From: Blastococcus sp. DSM 46786
Lineage (GTDB): Bacteria; Actinomycetota; Actinomycetes; Mycobacteriales; Geodermatophilaceae
Reading direction: 5' to 3'
DNA length: 64,000 nucleotides
NCBI RefSeq assembly: GCF_900109665.1
Contig: NZ_FOAO01000021.1
Coordinates: 31,230 to 95,229 of the forward strand
Shown here: positions 1 to 8,651 of the stretch, in pieces
Layout of the letters: every line of letters starts with the position of its first letter
Position numbering within the stretch: position 1 is the stretch's first letter
The notes under the pieces: generated by a model
The model's input: the letters and a program-made list of their open reading frames with translations, nothing else
The model's database searches: none
What the model was told of the DNA's origin: nothing
Program-made: the position numbers and the translations under genes

Positions 1-990
1 CGACTGCATCTGCTCGGCCAGCTGCAGCAGGTTCAGGTCCTCGTCCACCGTGAGGGACTCCGCGGCGGCCTGCACCAGCTCGCGCTGCTTGCCGAGGTCG
101 AGCAGCACGTCCTCGGAGAGCATCTTGCGCAGCACGCCGGCGATGAAGACCTGCTGGCGGACGATGCGGTCGAAGTCGCCCCCGGGCAGTCCGTGCCGCT
201 GGCGGACGAACTTCAGCGCGTCCGCGCCGCTGATCGTCTGCGGGCCGGCGGGGAAGAAGGCGCCGGACCACTCCCGGTCGTCGACGGCTTCGCAGAGGTT
301 GACCTCGACACCGCCGACGACGCTGGACAGCTCGAAGAAGCCGAGCAGGTCGACCTCGGCGTAGTGGTCGATCTGCAGCCCGGTGAGCCGGCTGATCGTC
401 CGCACCAGCAGCTGCGCGCCGGCCGCCTCGCGTGCGGCTTCGCTTTCGGCGTCCGCGTTCGTGTAGCCGTAGGCGTAAGCGGCGTTGAGCTTGTCCTCGC
501 CGTAGCCCGGGATCTCGACCCAGGAGTCGCGCGGGAAGGAGACGAACGAGGCGCGCGACCCGTCGGCGGGCACGTGCACCAGGATGATCGTGTCGGTGTT
601 GATGCCGGAGTCGGTGCCGGCGTTGAGCTCGGCGAGCTGCTCCTCGGTCAGGTTGCTGCGGCTGTCGTTGCCGACCAGCAGGAGGTTCATCGCCTCGCCG
701 TCGCCGTCGTTGCCCTCGGCGGGGATGGCGTCGGTGCGGTTCACCGTCGCGTCGGCGACCTGGCCGAGGTACCAGCCCCAGCCGGAGCCCGCGAGGAGCA
801 GCACCGAGAGCAGCCCGGCGACGACCCGGCTGCCGACCACGAGCCGCCGGCGGCCGTCCCGCTCGCGCAGGCCGGCGGCGCTCGACCCGGTTCGGGCACG
901 CGGGCGCCCGCCGGCCCGCGGGTCGAGGCGCGGAGGGAGCGGCCGGGGGCCCTGCTGGTCGCGGTCTCGGCCCACTGGTTCCTCGCTCAC
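1..990 (-). CDS. LytR-CpsA-Psr (LCP) family cell-wall protein, 3' end outside window
   Basis: Reading the minus strand from GTG at 990 gives 330 codons open to the window edge, so the C-terminus is missing. The first ~49 residues are basic and cytoplasmic, residues ~50-75 form one membrane segment, and an extracellular LCP domain follows. Within it NLLLVGNDSR (102-111) and FPRD (152-155) match the polyphosphate/lipid-binding core of LCP enzymes. In actinobacteria these enzymes attach arabinogalactan or other glycopolymers to peptidoglycan. The single-membrane-pass type II topology fits the family. The exact substrate cannot be read from the sequence. The next gene on this side is not visible, so operon context is unknown. 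Confidence 0.9.
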   Translation of the reverse strand, partial: MSEEPVGRDRDQQGPRPLPPRLDPRAGGRPRARTGSSAAGLRERDGRRRLVVGSRVVAGLLSVLLLAGSGWGWYLGQVADATVNRTDAIPAEGNDGDGEAMNLLLVGNDSRSNLTEEQLAELNAGTDSGINTDTIILVHVPADGSRASFVSFPRDSWVEIPGYGEDKLNAAYAYGYTNADAESEAAREAAGAQLLVRTISRLTGLQIDHYAEVDLLGFFELSSVVGGVEVNLCEAVDDREWSGAFFPAGPQTISGADALKFVRQRHGLPGGDFDRIVRQQVFIAGVLRKMLSEDVLLDLGKQRELVQAAAESLTVDEDLNLLQLAEQMQS

Positions 991-1112
991 GCCGGTCGGC
1001 CCCGCGGCGGGGGTGCGGATGCGCCTCTGACCGGCCCGATCGTAGCGAGGTCGAGCGAGCCGGGGAGCGGCTGCGAGGTGCCGTCCGGGCGCCGGCGCTG
1101 TTGACTCGTCGC

Positions 1113-1283
1113 ATGGTCACCCCACTCCCGGAGCCCGACGGCCCGCTCGACCCCGGCGAGCCCGTGCCCGACGACCCGGGCGAGCTGCTGCCCGACACCC
1201 CCGACACGCTGCCGCCCGCGCCGGTCGAGCCCTCGCCCGACGACCCCGGTGGCGACCCCGGCGGGGTGCCCGAGCCTGCCTGA
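1113..1283 (+). CDS. Small proline/aspartate-rich hypothetical protein (56 aa)
   Basis: An ATG-started frame encodes 56 residues made almost entirely of Pro, Asp, Glu, Gly and Leu, with no Cys and no membrane segment. It is strongly acidic and probably disordered. No RBS is obvious. It sits in the divergent gap between the LCP gene and the RHS gene. I recognise no family, and such low-complexity frames also arise by chance in GC-rich DNA, so this may not be a gene. Confidence 0.3.
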   Translation: MVTPLPEPDGPLDPGEPVPDDPGELLPDTPDTLPPAPVEPSPDDPGGDPGGVPEPA

Positions 1284-1534
1284 CCGCTTCGACCCGGGAA
1301 GGCGGCGTCCGGCCGACACCTCGATCGGTAGCCGGGGAGCCGCCGCCGTGCCCGACCGGATGGCCACCTGCCTGACCTGCGCCTACGAGGCACAGCGTGC
1401 TGATTGCCGGGATCACCAACCTACTGCGTAACGATCTCGTCACGTCGTGTCACATGCCGACCGATCGGCCGAGTTCGAGCCGTTGACCTGCGAGTTTGTG
1501 CGAGCTCATCGCTCGCAATGCCTCGGAGGTTTTC
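1284..1534 (+). promoter_or_regulatory. Upstream region of the RHS gene with RBS GGAGG
   Basis: About 250 bases without a convincing gene. A GGAGG at 1525-1529 lies five bases before the GTG at 1535 and decides the start of the RHS gene. A TTGACC at 1483-1488 could be a -35 element, but no good -10 is found 16-18 bases downstream, so the promoter is not assigned. A very short Cys-containing frame (about 1348-1431) is discussed as a finding. Confidence 0.45.
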
Positions 1535-4500
1535 GTGAGGGTCCGTCGTGCAGCTGCGCCCGTCGTTCCTCGGCGCAGTCGAGGGGTGATCGGTCTGCTC
1601 ACGGCGGCGGTGCTCGGCTTCACGGTGGTGGACGGGGTGCCGGCGTACGCGGCGCCGCAGGTCGACACAGCGCTGCCGAGCAGTGCCTTCGAGGGCATCT
1701 CGGATGATCCCGTCCCGGTGCCGTCCGTGGCCGAGGCGCCTGCGCCTGCCCCGGCTGCCGGGGCGGTCGAGGAGCTTCCGCCCGCGCTTCCCGACCTGCC
1801 AGACGTGCCGGCCCTGCCGGAAGGGCGCTGGCACACGCGGGACCTGGACGAGCTCACGGCCGCACTGCGGCAGGCGGAGCGCACCGGAGAACCTGTGGAG
1901 CTGGTGTCGGAGACGACGGAGACCTCGATCAGCTTCGCTCAGCCGGACGGAACCGTGACCGTGCAGAGCGCCGCCGCGCCGGTCCGGACCAAGGTCGATG
2001 GCGTGTGGGTGGACGTCGACACGACCCTGGGGTTCACCGAGGACGGGGTACGACCGACCGCGGTGACGGGGGAGCTCACGTTCTCTGCCGGCGGTACGCA
2101 ACCCATGGTCCGGCTCAGCGACGGCGAGTCCGCCACCCTCCGTCTCGACTGGGACGGTCGGCTGCCCGAGCCGGTCCTCCGTGGCAGCAGTGCCATCTAC
2201 CGCGAGGTGCTGCCGCATGTCGACCTGGTCCTGACGGCGACCCGTCAGGGGTTCGAGCAGCACGTGGTGGTGCGGCAGCGGCCCGATGCAGAGACGTTCT
2301 CGGCGCTGCGCGAGCTGAAGTTCCCGATGGCTGCGAATGGCGCCGACGTGGTCGAGGGCGAAGGCGGTGAGCTCGTCCTCGAGGACGGCGGCAAGGTGCT
2401 CGGTACGGCGGCCGCTCCCGTCATGTGGGATGCGCGGACGAATGCCCAGAGTGACGAGCCGGCCGCGGTTCGCCCAGTCGGGCTCGAGCTCGCGGAAACC
2501 ACCGAACGGGGGGTGGACGCCACGCTCGTCCTGGCTCCTGACGAAGCGTTTCTCCTGGCGCCCGACACGGTCTACCCCGTGACCATCGACCCGACGCAGG
2601 CGCTCGGCTTGCTCGGGGACACGTTCGTCCAGAGCAACATCGCGAACACGCCTCAGGGTGGGGCGACCGAACTGCTGGTCGGCACCTACAACGGCGGCGG
2701 TCAGGTCAACCGATCACTGCTCGTGTTCGATGCCTCGCCGGCGTTCGAGCGGGTCGTCCAGTCGGCGACCTTGTCCCTGTGGGAGCACCACTCGTTCTCG
2801 TGCACACCACGCTGGGTCGACATCCGCAACGCGGGATGGTTCGACCCCGCCACCGTGACCTGGAACAGCCAGCCGTGGATCGACTGGCGGCCGGAGGGAA
2901 TCCTCGCCAACGCGAACGTTGCCAGCGGATACAGCTCAGCGTGCCCGGACGCCTGGGTCAACTTCGACATGACCGGGTGGGTGCAGCACTACGCCGACGC
3001 CCGCAACGAGACCGACTGGACGATGCCGCTGGCTGTGACGGCCGGCAGCGAGACCGACAGTGTCGGGTGGAAGAAGTTCCACTCCGGCAACGCCGGCGGC
3101 AACGTGCCCACGCTGACCTTCGCCTATGACGGAAACTGCGATCAGTACAACGGAGTCCTGGTGTGCGGTGCCATCCGGGACAAGTACTACTCATCCGGTG
3201 GCCCAGAAGGCCCCCTGGGGATGCCCGCGACCAGTCAGAACTGCGGTGCCCGCGATGGGGGGTGCTTCAACCACTTCCAGGGCGGATCCGTCTACTGGTC
3301 AGCTGCCACGGGTGCGCACATGGTGGCCGGCGGCATCCGGGAGAAGTACGCGGCCATCGGCTGGGAGTACTCGGCTCTCGGTTATCCCACGACCGATCAG
3401 ATCTGCGGCGGCCGTGACGGGGGGTGCTACAACCACTTCCAGGGCGGGTCCATCCTCTGGTCAGCAGCGACCGGTGCCCGCGCAGTAACCGGTGGGATCT
3501 GGCAGAAGTACGCAGAGATAAAATTCGAGAACTCTGTGCTCGGCTACCCCACGACCGACCAGAACTGTGGCGCTCGGGATGGGGGGTGCTTCAACCACTT
3601 CCAGGGCGGGTCGATCTACTGGACGCCGGCTCACGGGGCGCATCCGGTCACCGGACCGATCCGAGCGACGTGGGCCGACATGGGTTACGAGTACGGCTGG
3701 CTGGGATTTCCGACCACCGACCCTGCGCAGGTGGCGGGCGGCACGCGGCAGCAGTTCGAGGGCGGCAACATCGTCCGGGACGAGCGGTCGAACACCACGA
3801 CCGTCGGCGCCGGTGCACTCACGCGCCCCACGCAGTTCCAGCGGGTCACCCAGGCGCGCACCGAGTTGCAGGCCACCGCGAAGATCCGACCCGGCGGAAG
3901 CTCCTATGACGGTGTGCGGTTCCAGTGGCGCTCGTACAGCCTCAACCCCTCGGATGGCTGGATCAACGTGGATCCTGTGGCGTTGCGACTGCCCGAGGGC
4001 GGCGCCGTCGTCGGCACCTGGTTGCCGGTCACGGATCAGGACGGCGGCAAGGTGTCGGCCCGCTACCAGTGGCATGCCACCTCGAGCATTTCGGTCGATG
4101 GGCTGATGCAGGTGCGCGCCTGCTTCCGGCTGACCGGCACCACCGACGAGCGCTGTACAGGCGTCACCCAGATCACCGTCGACCGGGCCGGCCTCACCGG
4201 CGCGAACGCCACCTCCGACGTGGGCCCGGGAACCGTCGGCCTGCTGACCGGCGCCTACGCGGTCGTGGGCCGCGATGTCGAGGTCAGCGCCCCGCACGGG
4301 GGGCTGGCTGCCACCCGCAGTTTCGCCAGCAACGACCCGAACCGGGCCGGGCCCCTGGGCCCGGGTTGGCGGATGTCGCTCGCCGTCGATGAGGCAGGTG
4401 CCGACTACCTGAGCCTCGTCGACCGCACCGAGACGGTGCTCATCACCCGCGGCGACGGCACCCAGCTGCCCTTCGTCCGGAAGTCGTCGAGCGCTGCTGA

Positions 4501-7500
4501 CGTGAACACCTACGTCGCCGAGGGGGAGGCCAGCACCGAGGGTGCGACCCTCACCTTCGTCCCCGGGGCGACGGGGACGGCGAGCAGCTACGTGCTCACC
4601 GACCTGGACGGGGACAAGGTCACCTTCACCCGTGCGGACGGCGGGCACGGGCATCGCGACGGCGGCCTGTTCCGGGTGACCAAGGTGGAGGCCATCCGCG
4701 GCAAGGCGGGCAGTACCGACCTCGCTCCCGCCCTGACCACCGTCGCCTACACGGCCGCGGGCAACCCGCGGCTGCTGCTGGCGCCGACCGACGCCGGGGC
4801 AGCCTGCCCGGACCCCACCATCACCGCACAGCCGGCCGGCTGCCGAGCGCTCGAGTTCGTCTACACCGGCACGGGAGGCGCCGAGCGGCTGCAGGAGGTG
4901 CGGCTGTGGGCGCACGGCGCGGCGGCCGCAGCTGGTGAGCTGGTCACCGGGAGCACCCCCGTCGCGGCGCGGATGATCACCATGGCGCGCTACGGCTACG
5001 ACAGCGACGGGTGGCTCGCGTCGGTCACCGACCCCCGCAGCGGCCAGCAGGTGACCTACACCTACCGGACCGACGGGCGGCTGGAGACGATCACGCCGGT
5101 CGGTGGCACGGCGACCTGGACGCTGGGGTACGACGACCGGCAGCTGCCCCGCCTGGTGTCGGCCACGCTGGATGAGGGACCCGACGGCCTGGCTTCCCAG
5201 CGCACCAGCGTGCGCTACGGCCTGCCGCTGGACGGCAGCAACAGCGCCCTGCCGACGCTCACCGCAGCGGAGGTGAAGCGCTGGGGCCAGGCGGCTGCGC
5301 CCACCGACATGACCGCCATCTTCGGGCCGGACGTGGTGCCCGACAGTGCACCGACCGCGGCGCAGTGGCGTGGCGCCCAGCTGTTGGCGCTGGACGTCAA
5401 CGGCCGGGTCACCAACACGGCCAACTTCGGCGGGACCATCGATCAGGACACCGGGGCGGACGAGGCGCCGGCCTGGCGGATCGCCACCACGGAATACGAC
5501 GCCGAGGGCCGGGGGAACGTCGTCCGGGAGCTGTCTGCGGGCAACCGTGACCGCGCCCTCGCCGCCGGTGCCGACGCAGCCGCTGAGGCGACCCAGGCCA
5601 AGCTGCTGGACACCGTCAACAGCTACTCCGCCGACGGACTGGACCTGCTGCGCAGCTACCAGCCCGCCCGCCCGGTCACCGTCGCCGCCGGTGACCGTCA
5701 GGTCAGCGCCCGCACGCGGACCACCACCGTCTACGACACGGGTCAGGAGGCCGGGCACCCCACCCCCGGGGCGACCCGCCACCTGCCTGTCCGCACCACC
5801 GTGGAGGCGGTGGAGATCCACGTCGGGTTGCCGGCGGGCTCCACCGGCACCGACCCGGCGCTGCCGGCGCTGGACGGCCGCAGCCGTGTGACGGTGCTGG
5901 AGTACGGCACGCCGAACGCGTGGAAGTTCGGCACGCCGACGGCTACCCGGGTCGACCCCGGTGGCGGCGCGGCTGAGGTGGTGACCCGGCAGGTGCTCGA
6001 CGAGCAGGGGCGCACCATCTCCAGCACGCTGCCTGCCGGTGGCACCGGCACCACCACCGCGGCGACGACGGTCAAGGTCTACTACTCGGCCAACAGCACC
6101 GAGCCGGGTTGCGCCAGGGCGGAATGGGCCGGCTGGCTGTGCAAGAGCCGCTCCGGCGGCGCACCGGACGCCGGGTTCGCGCTGCCCACCACGCACGTGA
6201 CCGGTTACGACGTGTACGGCAACGTCACGCGGGTGGTGGAGACCGGTGCTGGCGTCACCGGGACCGCGGATACCGCGTACGACGCGGTGGGTCGTGCCCG
6301 GCGCAGTGGCATGACCGGTACCGGGACGGAGGTGGGCCAGCTTCGGCCGCAGGTGGAGACCACCTACACCGATGCCGGTCTGGTCGACGAGACCCGCCTG
6401 GTCGGTGCGGACGGGGCGGTGGTCGGGAGTGCGGCGGAGGGCACCGGTGCGATCGGGCGGGCGTATGACGGCTATGGCCGGTTGGTGTCCTACACCGATG
6501 GCAGTGGGCTGGTCACGACGCAGTCCTATGACTCGGTGGGCCGGTTGGTGCAGGTGGCCAACGAGCACGGCACCCGCACCATCGGCTACGACGGCGGCGG
6601 TGAGCGGGGGAGCCTGCCGACCAGCCTGACCATCTCTGGTGTCGGTGAGTTCACCGCCCGGTACGGAACCGACGGGAGCCTGGTGCGGGAGGAGCTCCCG
6701 GGCGGGTTGAGTGCGACGACGGTGCGCGATGCCGCCGGGGACGCGGTGCGCCTGACGTACGTGAAGACCGCCGCCGATGGCAGCACGAGTGAGTGGTTGA
6801 AGTCGGCGGCGTCGATCAACGGCTTCGACCAGGTCGACATGTATCAGACGTCGGCGGTGACGGGGCTGCCCCGGACCAACCGGTACGGCTACGACGACTT
6901 GGGCCGGCTGGTCTCGGCGACGGACTGGGCGGCGCTGCAGGCCGGCGGTCTGCCGACGGGGCCCTCGTGCACGCGCTCGTACACGTTCGACGTCAACAGC
7001 AACCGCACCGGACTGGTCCAGGCGGCGACGGCGGGGGCGCCGGGCGGCACCTGCCCGGCCACCGTGGCGGCGTCGGCCTCCTACGGCTACGACAGCGCGG
7101 ATCGGCTGAAGGTCGACGGCACGCGGAGCTCGTTGCGGTATGACGCGCTGGGCCGCACCCGGGTGCTGCCGTCGGTGGACACCGTCGACGGCGGCGGGGA
7201 CGTGGCGATCGACTACTACGTCGATGACCTGGTGGCGGGCATGGCCCAGGGCGGGCGGACGACGGCGTTCGATCTGGACGCCGCGGCGCGACGGGTGGTG
7301 CGCACCGACACCGACACCGCCGCCCCGGGCGCGCGCCGCACGACCAGCCTCTACAGCGGCGACGACGACAACCCCGACGTGGTGCGGGAGCCGGACAACA
7401 GCTACACCCGCAACATCGCTTCCTTCGGTGGGCTGGCCGCGGTGGTGACCAAGAACGGCACCGCCGGGGCGGAGGTCGTCTTCCAGCTGGCCAACCTGCA

Positions 7501-8179
7501 CGGCGACATCGCCGCCACCGTGCCCGCCGGCGCGGAGACGCCGGTGGATCTGCGGGTGACCGAGACCACCGAGTACGGCCTGCCGTGGGCCAAGCCCGCC
7601 GCCGGCACCACCCAGAACCGCTACGGCTGGCTGGGTACCCACCAACGCGACGCCAGCGCCATCGGCGGGCTCACCTTGATGGGCGTCCGGCTCTACGCAC
7701 CCGCCCTCGGCCGCTTCCTCACCGTCGATCCCATTGAGGGCGGCAGCGCGAACGCATACGAGTACTCCGTTGGCGATCCGATCAACAAGGTTGACCTCGA
7801 CGGTCGAGCTGTTTGGTTCCTCGTCGCGGCCATAGTGATCCGTGTGGGCGGCCATCTCGCAGCGCGACAGGCCGCCCGTACAGCGACTCAACGAGCAGCC
7901 GCACAGTTCGCTACCCGTTCAGAAACAATGCGGCGTGCGGCAACTACGCCGCGACAACGCAGCATCAACAGCTTGGACAGCAGAGTATACGAGCACACAC
8001 TGAAGCTTCGAGACTATAGGGCAAACCCCGGACGTTACGATAATCGTGGGCACCTGTCTCGTGCGGGTAACAACGAGGCCAGGCGCCAGGCGATCGTCTC
8101 CACTCGCGCCAACCACATCCGGGGCGAGATGCGGGAATGGCGTAGGCAAATCTATCAGCGGCGCGGAGGCTACAACTAA
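1535..8179 (+). CDS. Secreted RHS/YD-repeat polymorphic toxin with DNRLRE-like and LGFP regions
   Basis: 2,214 residues from the GTG with GGAGG five bases upstream; an upstream in-frame GTG at 1496 lacks an RBS. Order: basic N-terminus and Sec-type signal/hydrophobic segment (1-35); a β-rich DNRLRE-like region (~362-532); four LGFP-type repeats (~542-742) with Lg(Y/F)PTTD and HFQGGS motifs; a long RHS/YD-repeat cage (~905-2035) with many GYD(s/t) motifs; an RHS core-end motif GRFLTVDPI...DPINKVDLDG (~2058-2090); then a ~124-residue variable C-terminus. RHS proteins build a shell around a C-terminal toxin released by cleavage after the core motif; LGFP repeats are linked to cell-wall attachment. 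The C-terminus, rich in Arg with HTLKLRDYRANPGRYDN, looks like a toxin domain of the CDI/RHS type, possibly an RNase (inference). It is more AT-rich than the rest, suggesting module exchange. The next gene starts one base after the stop. Confidence 0.88.
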   Translation: MRVRRAAAPVVPRRSRGVIGLLTAAVLGFTVVDGVPAYAAPQVDTALPSSAFEGISDDPVPVPSVAEAPAPAPAAGAVEELPPALPDLPDVPALPEGRWHTRDLDELTAALRQAERTGEPVELVSETTETSISFAQPDGTVTVQSAAAPVRTKVDGVWVDVDTTLGFTEDGVRPTAVTGELTFSAGGTQPMVRLSDGESATLRLDWDGRLPEPVLRGSSAIYREVLPHVDLVLTATRQGFEQHVVVRQRPDAETFSALRELKFPMAANGADVVEGEGGELVLEDGGKVLGTAAAPVMWDARTNAQSDEPAAVRPVGLELAETTERGVDATLVLAPDEAFLLAPDTVYPVTIDPTQALGLLGDTFVQSNIANTPQGGATELLVGTYNGGGQVNRSLLVFDASPAFERVVQSATLSLWEHHSFSCTPRWVDIRNAGWFDPATVTWNSQPWIDWRPEGILANANVASGYSSACPDAWVNFDMTGWVQHYADARNETDWTMPLAVTAGSETDSVGWKKFHSGNAGGNVPTLTFAYDGNCDQYNGVLVCGAIRDKYYSSGGPEGPLGMPATSQNCGARDGGCFNHFQGGSVYWSAATGAHMVAGGIREKYAAIGWEYSALGYPTTDQICGGRDGGCYNHFQGGSILWSAATGARAVTGGIWQKYAEIKFENSVLGYPTTDQNCGARDGGCFNHFQGGSIYWTPAHGAHPVTGPIRATWADMGYEYGWLGFPTTDPAQVAGGTRQQFEGGNIVRDERSNTTTVGAGALTRPTQFQRVTQARTELQATAKIRPGGSSYDGVRFQWRSYSLNPSDGWINVDPVALRLPEGGAVVGTWLPVTDQDGGKVSARYQWHATSSISVDGLMQVRACFRLTGTTDERCTGVTQITVDRAGLTGANATSDVGPGTVGLLTGAYAVVGRDVEVSAPHGGLAATRSFASNDPNRAGPLGPGWRMSLAVDEAGADYLSLVDRTETVLITRGDGTQLPFVRKSSSAADVNTYVAEGEASTEGATLTFVPGATGTASSYVLTDLDGDKVTFTRADGGHGHRDGGLFRVTKVEAIRGKAGSTDLAPALTTVAYTAAGNPRLLLAPTDAGAACPDPTITAQPAGCRALEFVYTGTGGAERLQEVRLWAHGAAAAAGELVTGSTPVAARMITMARYGYDSDGWLASVTDPRSGQQVTYTYRTDGRLETITPVGGTATWTLGYDDRQLPRLVSATLDEGPDGLASQRTSVRYGLPLDGSNSALPTLTAAEVKRWGQAAAPTDMTAIFGPDVVPDSAPTAAQWRGAQLLALDVNGRVTNTANFGGTIDQDTGADEAPAWRIATTEYDAEGRGNVVRELSAGNRDRALAAGADAAAEATQAKLLDTVNSYSADGLDLLRSYQPARPVTVAAGDRQVSARTRTTTVYDTGQEAGHPTPGATRHLPVRTTVEAVEIHVGLPAGSTGTDPALPALDGRSRVTVLEYGTPNAWKFGTPTATRVDPGGGAAEVVTRQVLDEQGRTISSTLPAGGTGTTTAATTVKVYYSANSTEPGCARAEWAGWLCKSRSGGAPDAGFALPTTHVTGYDVYGNVTRVVETGAGVTGTADTAYDAVGRARRSGMTGTGTEVGQLRPQVETTYTDAGLVDETRLVGADGAVVGSAAEGTGAIGRAYDGYGRLVSYTDGSGLVTTQSYDSVGRLVQVANEHGTRTIGYDGGGERGSLPTSLTISGVGEFTARYGTDGSLVREELPGGLSATTVRDAAGDAVRLTYVKTAADGSTSEWLKSAASINGFDQVDMYQTSAVTGLPRTNRYGYDDLGRLVSATDWAALQAGGLPTGPSCTRSYTFDVNSNRTGLVQAATAGAPGGTCPATVAASASYGYDSADRLKVDGTRSSLRYDALGRTRVLPSVDTVDGGGDVAIDYYVDDLVAGMAQGGRTTAFDLDAAARRVVRTDTDTAAPGARRTTSLYSGDDDNPDVVREPDNSYTRNIASFGGLAAVVTKNGTAGAEVVFQLANLHGDIAATVPAGAETPVDLRVTETTEYGLPWAKPAAGTTQNRYGWLGTHQRDASAIGGLTLMGVRLYAPALGRFLTVDPIEGGSANAYEYSVGDPINKVDLDGRAVWFLVAAIVIRVGGHLAARQAARTATQRAAAQFATRSETMRRAATTPRQRSINSLDSRVYEHTLKLRDYRANPGRYDNRGHLSRAGNNEARRQAIVSTRANHIRGEMREWRRQIYQRRGGYN

Positions 8180-8180
8180 A

Positions 8181-8471
8181 ATGACCACTATCTCGATGCG
8201 CGTACTTGAAGAGGCTCTCGCTCTTGTGGCTGAGCATGTTCGCCAAACCGTGGGGGACAGTGTCTACATCGAGCATGACTACTTTTGGTCCGTCCCGGCG
8301 GACGAGCTTTACAACATTGACCAACCGCCCGGCGACCTGACTTTGGGGCAACTGAGCGAGTGTCTTCAGCAAATCGAATCCCTGGTCAACGAGCCCGACG
8401 ACGTAATCGCGTATCACATGGTGTGGCTTGGTGAACTGCTGAAGGCCGTAGGCCACAAAGTTGTCGGCTAG
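8181..8471 (+). CDS. Putative immunity protein for the RHS toxin
   Basis: 96 residues starting at ATG one base after the RHS stop, with a GCGGAGGC Shine-Dalgarno inside the toxin's last codons. The product is acidic and mostly helical: ISMRVLEEALALVAEHV, then SVYIEHDYFWSVPADELY, then LTLGQLSECLQQIESLV. It has no signal peptide or membrane segment, so it would act in the cytoplasm. Size, acidity, tight coupling to a toxin C-terminus and the same lower GC content are the usual marks of a polymorphic-toxin immunity protein. The wording of the helices resembles CdiI-type proteins I remember, but I cannot name the family with certainty. Function is inferred from position. Confidence 0.7.
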   Translation: MTTISMRVLEEALALVAEHVRQTVGDSVYIEHDYFWSVPADELYNIDQPPGDLTLGQLSECLQQIESLVNEPDDVIAYHMVWLGELLKAVGHKVVG

Positions 8472-8651
8472 ACCCGAATGACTCCACGAGCGATGCCGGA
8501 TGGGGAGTCAGCTGCGAAGTAGTAGCCCAGTTGATCTTGACACAACTAGCTAGGACATGCGGACTGCGTGACGGAATCGCCGTTGGTGCGCGGCCGACCG
8601 TCGGCGGAGGGCTCTGGAGAAAGTGTTCGCCCTGCCTGGGAGACTGCTCCC

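Noticed and set aside
3461..7891. Long minus-strand open frame (~1,476 codons) opposite the RHS gene
   Set aside because: Product is His/Arg/Gly/Val-rich with no domain; GC-rich codon bias on the plus strand leaves this frame open by chance.
8537..8565. TTGACA as proS -35
   Set aside because: No acceptable -10 at 16-19 bases downstream.
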